DNA of 64,000 bases from Branchiibius sp. NY16-3462-2 (GCF_001594145.1 NZ_LVCF01000038.1:62001-126000); one strand, 5' to 3'. Positions 9,075-17,913 are shown, counted from the stretch's first letter. A program made the numbers and translations. The notes: generated by a model from the letters alone, not told the origin.

Positions 9075-10183
9075 ATCACACCCCATCGGTCGTCCTCGCC
9101 GGCGGCGGGACGGCCGGGCACATCTCGCCGTTGCTCGCCACTGCCGAGGCGTTGCTGATCGCCCATCCCGATGCCCGCATTACCGTGCTGGGCAGTCACG
9201 GCGGGCTGGAGGAGCGCATCGTGCCCGCCGCCGGGTTCGACCTGCGGCTGATCCCCAAAGCGGCGTTCCCACGTCGACCCGACCTGGACGCCCTCAGGTT
9301 CCCCGTGCGCCTGCGCAGCGCCGTACGCACCACCCGTCAGCTGCTGCGTGAGGTGGACGCGGACGCGGTCGTCGGCTTCGGCGGCTTCGTCAGCCCGCCG
9401 GCGTTACTGGCGGCCCGCCGCGCGGGGGTGCCGATCGTCGTACACGAGGGCAACGCAATGCCCGGGATGGCCACCAAACTGGGCGCCCGGCTGACCGACC
9501 ACGTCGCCACGACCTTCCGCGCGACGGATCTGCCGCACGCGACCCGCACCGGGATGCCGCTACGTCAACAGATCACCTCGGTGGATCGTGCCGCGTTGCG
9601 GCCCGAAGCGCTGGCCCATTACGGGCTCGACGGTGACCGCCCGACCGTGCTGGTGACCGGGGGATCGCTGGGCGCGAAGTCGATCAACGACGCTTTCGCC
9701 GGCGCGGTCGGTGACCTGCGCGCGGCCGGCATCCAGGTGCTGCACATCACCGGCCGGGGCAAGGAGTTCGACCCCGGGCCGGGTGCACCGGGCGACCCGG
9801 CCTATGTCGTCGTCCCGTACGCCGATCGCATGGAACTCGCGTACGCCGTGGCTGACCTGGTGGTCACCCGAGCAGGTGGCAACATGGTCTGCGAGGTCGG
9901 ATCCCTCGGACTACCAGCGGTTTTCGTGCCACTGCCGCATGGCAACGGTGAGCAACGACTGAACGCCGCGGACGCTGTTGAGGCCGGCGCCGCCGTGCTC
10001 GTGCCGGACGATGAGTTCACAGCGCAGTGGATCGCAGCGAACCTGCCCGACCTGGTTCGCGACACCGACAGACTCGCGGCCATGTCGGAGGCAGCGGCCG
10101 GTCAGGGCCACCAACACGCGGCCGCCGCGCTGGTGGCCATCATCGACGATGCGATCGGAGAGCGCGCCCATGGTGTTCGGTAG
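9071..10183 (+). CDS. murG: Lipid II synthase, GlcNAc transferase MurG
   Basis: Membrane-associated GT-B glycosyltransferase that adds GlcNAc from UDP-GlcNAc to lipid I, giving lipid II. The 370-residue protein begins with the glycine-rich loop VVLAGGGTAGHISPLL. It also shows VVGFGGFVSPPAL, HEGNAMPG (the usual HEQN motif, here with Gly), the loop VTGGSLGAKSIND, and the donor-site region VVTRAGGNMVCEVGSLGLP. GTG at 9071 overlaps the ftsW stop. The stop lies 14 bases inside murC. Confidence 0.95.
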   Translation: MNHTPSVVLAGGGTAGHISPLLATAEALLIAHPDARITVLGSHGGLEERIVPAAGFDLRLIPKAAFPRRPDLDALRFPVRLRSAVRTTRQLLREVDADAVVGFGGFVSPPALLAARRAGVPIVVHEGNAMPGMATKLGARLTDHVATTFRATDLPHATRTGMPLRQQITSVDRAALRPEALAHYGLDGDRPTVLVTGGSLGAKSINDAFAGAVGDLRAAGIQVLHITGRGKEFDPGPGAPGDPAYVVVPYADRMELAYAVADLVVTRAGGNMVCEVGSLGLPAVFVPLPHGNGEQRLNAADAVEAGAAVLVPDDEFTAQWIAANLPDLVRDTDRLAAMSEAAAGQGHQHAAAALVAIIDDAIGERAHGVR

Positions 10184-11642
10184 GAACGACCGGTTCGACT
10201 TCACGGTTCCGTTGCCGCACCTGGCCGACGCCACCCACGTGCACTTCATCGCCATCGGTGGTTCCGGGATGGTCGGTATCGCGAAACTGTTCCTCGCCTA
10301 CCGCCGCCCCGACGGTTCCTCGATCACGGTCACCGGGTCGGATCGCTCCGAATCCGAACGGGTTTCGGATGTTCGCGACCACGGCGCGACGGTCACCATC
10401 GGCCAGAGCGCGCAGACCGCACGAGACCTGCCGGGCGGTGCGTGGGTGGTGGTGTCGACAGCGATCCGGGAGGACAACCCCGAGTTGCAGGTGGCCCGCG
10501 AGCGCGGGCTGCTGGTCCTGCATCGCAGCCAGGCGATCGTCGTGGCGATGGACGGTCGTGACGCGGTCGCTGTGACCGGCACCAACGGCAAGACCACGAC
10601 CAGTTCGATGGCCACCGTGGCGATGCGGGCATGCGGCCTTGACCCGTCGTTCATCACCGGCGCCGCGATCGGTGGCATCGGCGCGAGTTCGGGTGCAGGA
10701 CAAGGCGATTGCTATGTCGCTGAGGTGGATGAGTCCGACGGTTCGTTCGTCGTCTACGACCCCAAGGTCGCCATCGTCACCAGCATCCGCGAGGACCACC
10801 TGGACTTCTGGGGCGACCTGGAGACGATGTTCGCCGGGTACGTCTCGTTCGCCGACACGATCCAGGACGGTGGACTGCTGGTTGCCTGTGCCGATGAGGT
10901 CGGCTCGGCCCGCCTGGCGCAGGTCGCCAGGGAGCGCGGCATCCGCACTGCGACGTACGGCCACGGGCCTGAAGCCGACCTTCAACTCACCGACGAGTCG
11001 CTGGGGCCGGAGGAGTGGGCGGCGACCGTGCGCTTCACCGACACGGGCGAGGAGCACCGGATGCGCGTGCAGATCCCCGGAGCCGTGAACCTGATGAACG
11101 CCGCGTCAGTGGTGCTCGCGCTGTCCGAGGGTCTCGGTGTCGCCCGCGACAAGGCCGTCTGGGCGGTCGGTGAATTCACCAGTGTCAAAAGACGTTTCGA
11201 GCTTCGGGGCACGCCGCGAGGTATCCGGGTCATCGACGACTACGCCCACAACGCCGACAAGGTCGCTGCGCTGGTGCAGACCGGCGTCGCAACCAGAGGC
11301 GACGGCAAGGTCATCGCCGTGTTCCAGCCGCACCTTTTCACGCGCACACAGCGGTTTGCCCAGGAGTTCGCCGACGCGATGGCACCCGCCGACGTGGCGA
11401 TCGTGATGGACGTCGCGCCCTCCCGCGAGGACCCCATCCCAGGGGTGACCGGCGCCCTGATCGCCGACCGCATCACCGGCACGACCGTGGTCTATGCACC
11501 GACCGACGATGCGACCATCGAAGCCATCCTCGAGCACGCCGAGCCCGGGGATCTGGTGCTGCTTGCCGGATCCGGGTACGTCACCACGATCGTCCCGCGC
11601 ATCGTCGCGTCCCTGGAGAGCCAGCGACTCGCGCCAGCCTGA
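10170..11642 (+). CDS. murC: UDP-N-acetylmuramate--L-alanine ligase MurC
   Basis: Cytoplasmic Mur ligase that starts stem-peptide synthesis by adding L-alanine to UDP-MurNAc. The 490-residue protein has the N-terminal dinucleotide-like motif HFIAIGGSGMVGIAKL, the P-loop VTGTNGKTTTSSM near residues 132-144, EVDESDGSF, the central EDHLDFWG, and VIDDYAHNADKV near residue 355, all as expected for MurC. ATG at 10170 sits inside the end of murG. This is the last gene of the overlapping mur block. The stop is followed eight bases later by the end of a convergent regulator gene, where ftsQ would normally begin. Confidence 0.95.
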   Translation: MVFGRNDRFDFTVPLPHLADATHVHFIAIGGSGMVGIAKLFLAYRRPDGSSITVTGSDRSESERVSDVRDHGATVTIGQSAQTARDLPGGAWVVVSTAIREDNPELQVARERGLLVLHRSQAIVVAMDGRDAVAVTGTNGKTTTSSMATVAMRACGLDPSFITGAAIGGIGASSGAGQGDCYVAEVDESDGSFVVYDPKVAIVTSIREDHLDFWGDLETMFAGYVSFADTIQDGGLLVACADEVGSARLAQVARERGIRTATYGHGPEADLQLTDESLGPEEWAATVRFTDTGEEHRMRVQIPGAVNLMNAASVVLALSEGLGVARDKAVWAVGEFTSVKRRFELRGTPRGIRVIDDYAHNADKVAALVQTGVATRGDGKVIAVFQPHLFTRTQRFAQEFADAMAPADVAIVMDVAPSREDPIPGVTGALIADRITGTTVVYAPTDDATIEAILEHAEPGDLVLLAGSGYVTTIVPRIVASLESQRLAPA

Positions 11643-11650
11643 GCACCGCG

Positions 11651-12331
11651 CTACCAGCGGGCCTGACGCCGCCAGTCGTCATCAGCGACGAGATAGCCGT
11701 CGGCGATCAGCGCAGCGGCCAACTCCTCACGGCTGCGCACCGGGATGCCGTTCTCGCGGTATTTGCGCCGGGTGGCAGCGATGTGCGCCTTGACGGTCGA
11801 GGGGGCCAGCCCCAGCGAGCGACCGATCGCTGTCGGAGTCAGGCCGCGTCGCGAAGCGTGCAGACCGGCCAGTTGGAGTTCGCGGTCGGTCAGCGCGGTT
11901 CCGGGCCGCGGCGTGACCGGACGGCCGTGCGGACGCACAGCGGTGACGGCGCAGATGTCGGTAACGATGTCCGGGAGGGGCTGGGCGGGCTCCAGCCAGG
12001 TGACGGCTCCTTCTGCGAGAGCACGGTCTCGCAGAGCGGGGGAGTACATCGTGCCCAGCACGATGACTCCGGAACGTACGCGCACGAGGCTGCGCACCTT
12101 CAGAGCCAGCGGAACGTGATCGTCGAGGTAGGCGTCGACGATCACCCACGAGGCGGCGAAGTCCCAGGTGCGCGCGAAGTCGGTCCACGAATACTTCGTG
12201 TCGATGGCCACGGCCGGGTCGAGGGCGCGCACGCCGTGGCGTAGTGCTTCGGCGACGATCGGGCTGCTGTGCAGGATGACCATCCGCCGGGTGCCTGACG
12301 CAGGTGGTGTCACCAACTCCTGCCCGCTCAC
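11651..12331 (-). CDS. LuxR/NarL-type regulator with atypical receiver domain
   Basis: Predicted DNA-binding regulator in the slot usually occupied by ftsQ. The C-terminal half is a LuxR helix-turn-helix (LTDRELQLAG ... IGRSLGLAPSTVKAHI) that I recognise with confidence. The N-terminal half resembles a response-regulator receiver (MVILHSSPIVAEALRHG, WVIVDAYLDD), but the usual conserved lysine position reads TWLEP, so canonical phosphorylation is doubtful. The GTG at 12331 gives 226 residues; the internal ATG at 12283, directly before the receiver core, is an equally reasonable start. It is transcribed toward murC and divergently from a second regulator of the same type. The target genes cannot be read from the sequence. 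Confidence 0.8.
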   Translation of the reverse strand: MSGQELVTPPASGTRRMVILHSSPIVAEALRHGVRALDPAVAIDTKYSWTDFARTWDFAASWVIVDAYLDDHVPLALKVRSLVRVRSGVIVLGTMYSPALRDRALAEGAVTWLEPAQPLPDIVTDICAVTAVRPHGRPVTPRPGTALTDRELQLAGLHASRRGLTPTAIGRSLGLAPSTVKAHIAATRRKYRENGIPVRSREELAAALIADGYLVADDDWRRQARW

Positions 12332-12356
12332 ATCGACCGAGAATAGTCGGCGTATC

Positions 12357-12992
12357 GTGTGGTGGGATGGGCCTGTGCCAGCGGTGCCCCGTCCAGGTGA
12401 TGAGACGACTGCGGTCGCGATCGCTAGTCAGATCCCGATGCACTGCGATGTCCTACGCGATGCCCTGCAGCCGCTCCCGACGCAGGTCGTACGCCCGTCG
12501 GAGACAACGCGGGCGGCCGGGCAGGTCGTCGTCATCGACCGGCTGACCGACAGCTTCGAGGCGTACCTGGCTGCAGCGCTGGCCGACCGCCTGCCCGTTG
12601 TCGTCTGGGGTGGGTACCTGCACCCGACCGGTGTGCAGGAGTTGGTACGCCGCGGGGCAGGCGCCTACGTATCGGTGATCGGGTCGCGGGACCAGTTGGT
12701 CGACGCGGTCAGTGCAGTTCGGACCGGGATGAGCTGGTTGCCGGCCCTGCCGCACGAGACGTCGGAGGGCCTGACCGCGGGGGAGGCGCGGGCCCTGCGG
12801 GCCTACCTCGTGGACTATCCAGCGCAGAGTCGTCAGGAGGTAGCGCAGCGCTTGGGGATCAGCGAGTCGACGCTGAAGGCGCACCTGGCCAACGTCCGGG
12901 GGCGGCTGGATGAGTCCTGCGGATCACGCCTCAGCCTGCGCAGGGCGATGGTGGCCCGTGGCTGGCTGGATCTGCCGAACCATCTACCTTGA
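12357..12992 (+). CDS. LuxR-type regulator with atypical receiver domain, upstream of ftsZ
   Basis: Second regulator of the divergent pair, co-oriented with ftsZ. It has a degenerate receiver-like domain (VAIASQIPMHCDVLRDAL, GQVVVIDRLTDSFEAYL) and a C-terminal LuxR helix-turn-helix (LTAGEARALRAYL ... VAQRLGISESTLKAHLANVR). The canonical acidic pocket and the phosphorylatable aspartate are not evident. The start is uncertain: in-frame GTG codons lie at 12357, 12375 and 12384 and an ATG at 12438; the earliest that does not run into the divergent gene is used, giving about 211 residues. Its position suggests, but does not show, a link to division-gene control. Confidence 0.75.
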   Translation: MWWDGPVPAVPRPGDETTAVAIASQIPMHCDVLRDALQPLPTQVVRPSETTRAAGQVVVIDRLTDSFEAYLAAALADRLPVVVWGGYLHPTGVQELVRRGAGAYVSVIGSRDQLVDAVSAVRTGMSWLPALPHETSEGLTAGEARALRAYLVDYPAQSRQEVAQRLGISESTLKAHLANVRGRLDESCGSRLSLRRAMVARGWLDLPNHLP

Positions 12993-13130
12993 CCTCGACT
13001 CGAGGCTTACTGTCGCGGCACCGAGCGTGCGCCTCGTAGGATCGGATGAACCACCCGGTTCCCGCCAGGATTCGCGGCTGCGGTGTGTCGTCCCGGCAAG
13101 GTCACCCTCGACCTCGCATGATGGTCGCGA

Positions 13131-13167
13131 CATCCGGTAGCCCCGAACTCTGGGGTTCCACCGGATG
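13131..13167. promoter_or_regulatory. Two-tier inverted repeat in the ftsZ leader
   Basis: An outer perfect 8-bp pair, CATCCGGT (13131-13138) and ACCGGATG (13160-13167), encloses an inner CCCC (13141-13144) / GGGG (13152-13155) pair, so the RNA could fold into one long hairpin ending 90 bases before the ftsZ GTG. No T-run follows, so it is not a classic terminator. It could be an operator, a processing site or an attenuating leader structure. The rest of the 265-bp spacer (12993-13257) holds a small 5-bp stem right after the upstream stop codon (12993-13005) and no other clear signal. Confidence 0.45.
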
Positions 13168-13257
13168 CTCAGCCTCACCTCGTGCGTGATAAACCTGCAC
13201 CACGCGTACGACTGCTTGTTTCGCACCACTGACGCCCCACCGAAAGGCACCCCGGCC

Positions 13258-14427
13258 GTGGCCAATCCGCAGAATTACCTCGCCGTCATCAAGGTCGTTG
13301 GCATTGGCGGCGGTGGTGTCAACGCGATCAACCGGATGATCGAAGTCGGCCTCAAGGGCGTGGAGTTCATCGCCATCAACACCGACGCCCAGGCGTTGCT
13401 GATGTGCGATGCCGACGTGAAGTTGGAAGTGGGTCGGGAGTTGACCCGTGGTCTGGGCGCCGGCGCCGATCCCGAGGTGGGCAAGAAGGCTGCGGAGGAC
13501 CACGCCGAGGACATCGAGGACGTGCTGAAGGGCGCCGACATGGTGTTCGTGACCGCCGGCGAAGGTGGTGGCACCGGGACCGGTGGCGCGCCCGTCGTCG
13601 CGCGCATCGCGCGCGGGCTGGGCGCTCTGACGATCGGTGTCGTCACCCGCCCCTTCACCTTCGAAGGCCGCCGTCGCGCCAACCAGGCCGACACCGGTAT
13701 CAGCGCGCTGCGCGAAGAGGTCGACACGCTCATCGTGATCCCCAACGACCGGCTGCTGTCGATCAGCGACCGCAACATCTCGATGCTCGACGCCTTCCAC
13801 AGCGCCGACCAGGTGCTGCTGTCCGGTGTGCAGGGCATCACCGACCTGATCACCACCCCCGGCCTGATCAACCTCGACTTCGCCGACGTCAAGTCGGTCA
13901 TGCAGGGCGCTGGATCGGCCCTGATGGGTATCGGGTCCGCCCGGGGCGACGACCGCGCGATCAAGGCCGCCGAGTTGGCGATCTCCTCGCCGCTGCTCGA
14001 AGCCAGCATCGATGGCGCGCAGGGCGTGCTGCTGTCCGTCCAGGGTGGTAGTGACCTGGGGTTGTTCGAGATCAACGAGGCGGCCCGGCTCGTGCAGGAA
14101 GCCGCCCACCCCGAGGCCAACATCATCTTCGGTGCGGTCATCGACGACGCCCTGGGCGACGAGGTGCGCGTCACCGTCATCGCGGCCGGGTTCGACGGTG
14201 GTGCGCCGCAGCGGCGCGCCGACGACCGGGCGCTCGGCCAGATCCAGAGCGCGTCGCGACCCCAGGAGCAGCCGACTGCCGCGCCGCAGGCCCCGGCCGC
14301 ACCGGTCGAGCCCGGTAGCCAGGACAGCGCCCCGCCGAGCAGCGCCCCGGCTTCTGCCGTCGTGCCCCCGAACGAGGTCACCTTCGATGACCGGCCGGAC
14401 CTGGACGTTCCCGACTTCCTGAAGTGA
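13258..14427 (+). CDS. ftsZ: Cell division GTPase FtsZ
   Basis: Tubulin-like GTPase that polymerises into the Z ring at the division site. The 389-residue protein starts MANPQNYLAVIKVVGIGGGG. It carries the tubulin signature GGGTGTG at residues 103-109, the T7-loop region with NLDFADVKSVM and a conserved FtsZ core. A linker rich in Pro, Ala and Gln precedes the C-terminal peptide DRPDLDVPDFLK, the actinobacterial motif that binds partners such as SepF and FtsW. GTG at 13258 follows GAAAGG; the frame remains open upstream but that stretch is not FtsZ-like. Confidence 0.97.
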   Translation: MANPQNYLAVIKVVGIGGGGVNAINRMIEVGLKGVEFIAINTDAQALLMCDADVKLEVGRELTRGLGAGADPEVGKKAAEDHAEDIEDVLKGADMVFVTAGEGGGTGTGGAPVVARIARGLGALTIGVVTRPFTFEGRRRANQADTGISALREEVDTLIVIPNDRLLSISDRNISMLDAFHSADQVLLSGVQGITDLITTPGLINLDFADVKSVMQGAGSALMGIGSARGDDRAIKAAELAISSPLLEASIDGAQGVLLSVQGGSDLGLFEINEAARLVQEAAHPEANIIFGAVIDDALGDEVRVTVIAAGFDGGAPQRRADDRALGQIQSASRPQEQPTAAPQAPAAPVEPGSQDSAPPSSAPASAVVPPNEVTFDDRPDLDVPDFLK

Positions 14428-14454
14428 CCGCGGCGCCCACCCCGGGCTGACAGC

Positions 14455-15192
14455 ATGTTCTTCTGGTCCGAACAGTTCACCGGCCCGCAGGGTGTGGTCA
14501 TCGACTGCTATTTCACCGATCGCGAGGGCGGCGTCAGCGACGGCGAGCTCGGCTCCTTGAATCTCAGCGGCGCCGTCGGCGACGACCCGGCCAACGTCGA
14601 GGTCAATCGCAGCCGGTTGGCTACTGCCGTGGGGGTCGACCGGTCGCGGTTGTTGTTGATGAGCAGTCGGCACAGCACGACCGTTGTGCCGGTCACCGAT
14701 CGATCGCCGCAGGTGCCTGCGGACGGCATGGTCACGGCCAACCCGGGGTCGGCGCTGGTCGCCCTGGCTGCGGACTGTGTGCCGATCCTGTTGTTCGACG
14801 CCACCGCCGGCGTCGTCGCAGCGGTGCACGCGGGTCGGGTCGGGATGGCCGACGGGATCGTGGCCGAGGCGGTTGCAGCCCTTCGGCGCACCGGCGCCCG
14901 ACAGATCGAGGCGGTGGTCGGTCCGGCCATCTGCGGGCGCTGCTACGAGGTCCCGCCCGACCTGCAGGAGTCCGTCGCGGGACGCTGGCCGGTCACCCGG
15001 TCGGTGACGTGGTGGGGGAGCGCGGCGATCGACGTACCCGCAGGTGTCGTCTGGCAGTTGGCACAGGAGGGCGTGCGCGTCCGATGGGTGCCCGGCTGCA
15101 CCAAGGAGGACCCGAACCTGTTCTCCCATCGCCGCGCCCGTCCGGCGGGACGGGGCGCGGGCGTCATCGTGTTGCGGGAGAAGGCGGCATGA
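14455..15192 (+). CDS. pgeF: PgeF/YfiH-family polyphenol oxidase-fold protein
   Basis: Member of the multicopper-oxidase-like YfiH (laccase-domain, PgeF) family. E. coli PgeF removes mis-incorporated L-Ser from muropeptide precursors, which fits a place directly after ftsZ. The 245 residues contain the metal-site motifs in order: SSRHSTTV, AADCVPILLFD, AAVHAGRVGM, VGPAICGRCYEV and CTKEDPNLFSHRRA. The second motif is usually HAGW.G; here Trp is replaced by Arg. The stop overlaps the following ATG (ATGA), as is common in actinobacterial ftsZ-yfiH-yggS sets. Confidence 0.85.
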   Translation: MFFWSEQFTGPQGVVIDCYFTDREGGVSDGELGSLNLSGAVGDDPANVEVNRSRLATAVGVDRSRLLLMSSRHSTTVVPVTDRSPQVPADGMVTANPGSALVALAADCVPILLFDATAGVVAAVHAGRVGMADGIVAEAVAALRRTGARQIEAVVGPAICGRCYEVPPDLQESVAGRWPVTRSVTWWGSAAIDVPAGVVWQLAQEGVRVRWVPGCTKEDPNLFSHRRARPAGRGAGVIVLREKAA

Positions 15193-15899
15193 GCGACGCG
15201 CGTACCCAGCAACTGGCCGATCGTCTCGCGGCGGTCCGCGAACGGATCGGCGCTGCCTGCGCAGCGGCGCAGCGACCGGTCGATGACGTGCGTCTGGTGG
15301 TCGTGACCAAGTACTTCCCGGCAGCCGACGTGCAGCGACTGGCCGGGCTGGGCGTGGTCGACATCGGGGAGAGCCGCGACCAGGAAGCCGCGGCCAAACT
15401 GGCCGACCTTCCGGGCTCGGTGCGCGAGCACCTGCGGGTGCACTTCATCGGTCAGATCCAGTCCAACAAGGCCAGGCACATCGCGGCGTACGCCGATCTG
15501 GTCCAATCCGTGGACCGCACCAAGGTGCTGGCCCCGCTTGCGCGCGGCGCACTCGAACGGGGGCGGGTCCTGCCGGTGTTCCTGCAGGTCGATCTGGCGG
15601 GCGACGACGAGGGTCGCGGCGGCGTCCTACCGGCCCAGTTGCCCGCGCTGGCCGACGCCGCGGCGACGACCGAGGGCCTGGACCTGGTCGGTCTCATGGC
15701 GGTCGCGCCGTTGCACGCTGATCCCGCCGCCGCCTTTGAGCGCCTGGCCACCCTCTCGCAGCAGGTGCACGAGGACCACCCCGGTGCCACCTTGATTTCG
15801 GCCGGGATGAGCGGCGATCTGGAACAAGCGGTGGCGGCCGGAGCGACACACCTGCGTGTCGGGAGCGCAATCCTCGGGGATCGACCCGCGCGGCGGTAG
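15189..15899 (+). CDS. YggS-family pyridoxal-phosphate homeostasis protein
   Basis: PLP-binding TIM-barrel protein of the YggS/PROSC family, involved in vitamin B6 and amino-acid homeostasis and without known catalytic activity. The 236-residue product has VRLVVVTKYFPAADV, with the PLP-binding lysine, near residues 37-51, then HFIGQIQSNKA, GLMAVAPLHAD and ISAGMSGDLEQAVAAGATHL followed by RVGSAILG, all characteristic. The usual GENR motif reads GESRDQE here. It sits in the conserved ftsZ-pgeF-yggS-sepF order. Confidence 0.9.
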   Translation: MSDARTQQLADRLAAVRERIGAACAAAQRPVDDVRLVVVTKYFPAADVQRLAGLGVVDIGESRDQEAAAKLADLPGSVREHLRVHFIGQIQSNKARHIAAYADLVQSVDRTKVLAPLARGALERGRVLPVFLQVDLAGDDEGRGGVLPAQLPALADAAATTEGLDLVGLMAVAPLHADPAAAFERLATLSQQVHEDHPGATLISAGMSGDLEQAVAAGATHLRVGSAILGDRPARR

Positions 15900-15941
15900 C
15901 GTCCTACCCGAGAACGGCCGGGTCGAACGAGGGAGCAGTCA

Positions 15942-16460
15942 GTGAGCGGCGCTTTGCACAAGACGATGGTCTACCTGGGGTTGGCCGAGGCCGACACCCG
16001 CTACGACCCGGGTCATGAGACCGGCGGCGATTCGTACGCCGACGGTGGCTACGGTACGTACGACGACTACAGTGACACCGGTTACGCCGACGAGCACGCT
16101 GCGCCCGCGCCGGCCGCCGTCACGCCGATCACCAAGAACACCGCTGTCGCCACCCAAGCCAGGTTCGAGGCCAACGCAATGAGCCGCATCAACACGATCC
16201 ACCCCCGCACGTACAACGAAGCCAAGGACATCGGCGAGTCGTTCCGCGCGGGCGTCCCGGTGATCATGAACCTCTCCGACATGGACGACACCGACGCCAA
16301 GCGTCTGGTGGACTTCGCCGCCGGTCTGGTGTTCGGTCTGCACGGCACGATCGAGCGGGTGACCGCCAAGGTCTTCTTGTTGTCGCCGGCTGGTGTCGAG
16401 GTCAGTTCCTCCCAGGCCGACGCCGCGGCAGCGGGCCGTGGCCTGTTCAACCAGAGCTGA
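15942..16460 (+). CDS. sepF: Z-ring membrane anchor SepF
   Basis: Anchors FtsZ to the membrane and, in actinobacteria lacking FtsA, is the main FtsZ tether. The 172-residue protein starts with a short amphipathic segment (GALHKTMVYLGL) typical of membrane-binding SepF N-termini. An acidic Gly/Tyr/Asp-rich linker follows, then the SepF core from about residue 78: NTIHPRTYNEAKDIGESFR, VPVIMNLSDMDDTDAKRLVD, FAAGLVFGLHGTIERVTAKV and FLLSPAGVEVS. GTG at 15942 follows a GAGGGAG ribosome binding site. Confidence 0.95.
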   Translation: MSGALHKTMVYLGLAEADTRYDPGHETGGDSYADGGYGTYDDYSDTGYADEHAAPAPAAVTPITKNTAVATQARFEANAMSRINTIHPRTYNEAKDIGESFRAGVPVIMNLSDMDDTDAKRLVDFAAGLVFGLHGTIERVTAKVFLLSPAGVEVSSSQADAAAAGRGLFNQS

Positions 16461-16500
16461 CTCCTGCCCGATGCCGTAACCGTGCGTCCCATGGCGCACA

Positions 16501-16788
16501 ATGACTGCCATGACGACCGTCATCTCGGTGATCGCCCTCCTGCTCTACCTGTTCTTCATCGTGCTGCTCGGCCGCCTCGTTCTGGACTGGGTGCAGGTTT
16601 TCGCGCGTGACTGGCGCCCGCGGGGGCCTGTTCTGGTCGTCGCCGAGGGCATTTACACCATCACTGACCCGCCGCTGAAGTTCCTGCGCCGGCTGATCCC
16701 GCCGCTGCGGCTGGGCAATGTCCGCCTTGACCTAGCGTTCCTGGTGCTCGTTCTGGCCGTTTCGCTCCTGCTGTCGGTGTTGCGCTGA
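16501..16788 (+). CDS. YggT-family membrane protein
   Basis: Small integral membrane protein with two hydrophobic helices (VISVIALLLYLFFIVLLGRL and LAFLVLVLAVSLLLSVL), 95 residues. The loop contains the YggT-family features YTITDPPLKFLRRLIPPLR. YggT genes stand between sepF and divIVA in many actinobacteria, but their molecular role is not established; a part in cell-envelope growth or osmotic tolerance has been suggested. The first ATG (16501) is used; a second in-frame ATG at 16510 cannot be excluded, and neither has a clear ribosome binding site. Confidence 0.88.
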   Translation: MTAMTTVISVIALLLYLFFIVLLGRLVLDWVQVFARDWRPRGPVLVVAEGIYTITDPPLKFLRRLIPPLRLGNVRLDLAFLVLVLAVSLLLSVLR

Positions 16789-16925
16789 GCGCCGGTGGAT
16801 CTTGTACCCGAGTGTGTGTACCCGGTTCGATCTTCTATGGTGTGCAGTGGACGACTCGCAAACTGTTGTTCGCACGGCCGGTTCAGGTCGTGACCCGGAC
16901 AACCTGAGAGCACTGAGGTGAGCAC

Positions 16926-17864
16926 ATGGCGCTGACGCCTGAAGACGTGGTTAAGAAGGAGTTCACCAAGCCACGTGGATTCGGCGGTGGCAAGGGCTAC
17001 GACGAGATCCAGGTCGACGATTTCCTCGATGAGATCGTGGTGGAACTACGGCGGCTGAACAGTGAGAACGAGCAGCTGAGCACCCAGCTCGAGGACTGCC
17101 GTCGCTCAAAGGGTCTGGCCGCACCGGTCGCAGCTCAGCAATCGCCGGCAGATGCCGATGTCACCGCTGAGGTACCCGTCGCTGCTGCGGCTACCACCGC
17201 AGATGCGGACCCGGCGATCGCCAAGAAGGCCAACGAGTACGAACAGCAGCTCAAGAAGCTGCAGGACGAGTTGGCCGGCGCCAAGGACGAGTTGGCCAAG
17301 ACCCAGGCCCGCAAGCAGGAACTCGACCAGCAGATCGCGTCCTCGCAACAGGACCTGCACGCCGCCCAGCAGGAGGTCGAGCGCACCAAGCGCGCGGCGA
17401 CCGAGCACGAGGCCGAGAGCGCGAAGCAGGCAGTCGCGTCGTCCTCCGTGGCTCCCGAGGCCGGCGCAGCCACGGTGATCGCCCTGGCGCAGAAGCTGCA
17501 TGATCAGCACGTCGCCGAAGGCCAGGCGGCCCGCGACCAGCTGTTCAAGGAGGGCGAGGACAAGCACGCTTCGTTGCTCGCCGAGGGCACCCAGAAGCGG
17601 GACGAGTTGGTCAGCCAGGGTGAAGCGACCCGGGACCAGTTGGTCCGGGAGGCGACCGAGAAGTCGGATGCACTCGTGCAGGACGCCCAGCAGAAGAAGT
17701 CGGCGATTCTGACCGAACTGGAAAACGAGAAGGCCCGGTTGAGTGGGGACATCGAGGAGCTGAAGTCCTTCGAGAGCAACTACCGCAAGCAGTTGAAGGA
17801 CTACATCACCGGCCAACTCGAGCAGCTGGAGAACACCGGAGTCGAGCAGCAACCGGCTTCCTGA
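16926..17864 (+). CDS. divIVA: Polar growth protein DivIVA/Wag31
   Basis: Coiled-coil scaffold that marks negatively curved membrane at poles and septa and directs cell-wall growth in actinobacteria. The N-terminal DivIVA domain (residues 1-55) contains LTPEDVVKKEFTKPRGFGGG, then GYDEIQVDDFLDEIVVELRR. An Ala/Val-rich linker follows, then a long coiled coil of Lys/Glu/Gln-rich heptads (about 95-165 and 190-300). The 312-residue length is in the range of Wag31-type proteins. It has its own 137-bp upstream spacer, with a possible -10 TATGGT at 16836-16841, and ends at a strong terminator, so it can be a separate transcript. Confidence 0.93.
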   Translation: MALTPEDVVKKEFTKPRGFGGGKGYDEIQVDDFLDEIVVELRRLNSENEQLSTQLEDCRRSKGLAAPVAAQQSPADADVTAEVPVAAAATTADADPAIAKKANEYEQQLKKLQDELAGAKDELAKTQARKQELDQQIASSQQDLHAAQQEVERTKRAATEHEAESAKQAVASSSVAPEAGAATVIALAQKLHDQHVAEGQAARDQLFKEGEDKHASLLAEGTQKRDELVSQGEATRDQLVREATEKSDALVQDAQQKKSAILTELENEKARLSGDIEELKSFESNYRKQLKDYITGQLEQLENTGVEQQPAS

Positions 17865-17877
17865 CGTCTTTGACCAT

Positions 17878-17913
17878 TTGACGCCGATCACCCCCAGGGG
17901 TGATCGGCGTCAA
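17878..17913 (+). terminator. Perfect 17-bp hairpin terminator after divIVA
   Basis: TTGACGCCGATCACCCC (17878-17894) is followed by a two-base loop and its exact reverse complement (17897-17913). The stem begins 13 bases after the divIVA stop. Only a weak T-rich tail (TTGTGTG) follows, as is common for actinobacterial terminators. Confidence 0.8.
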
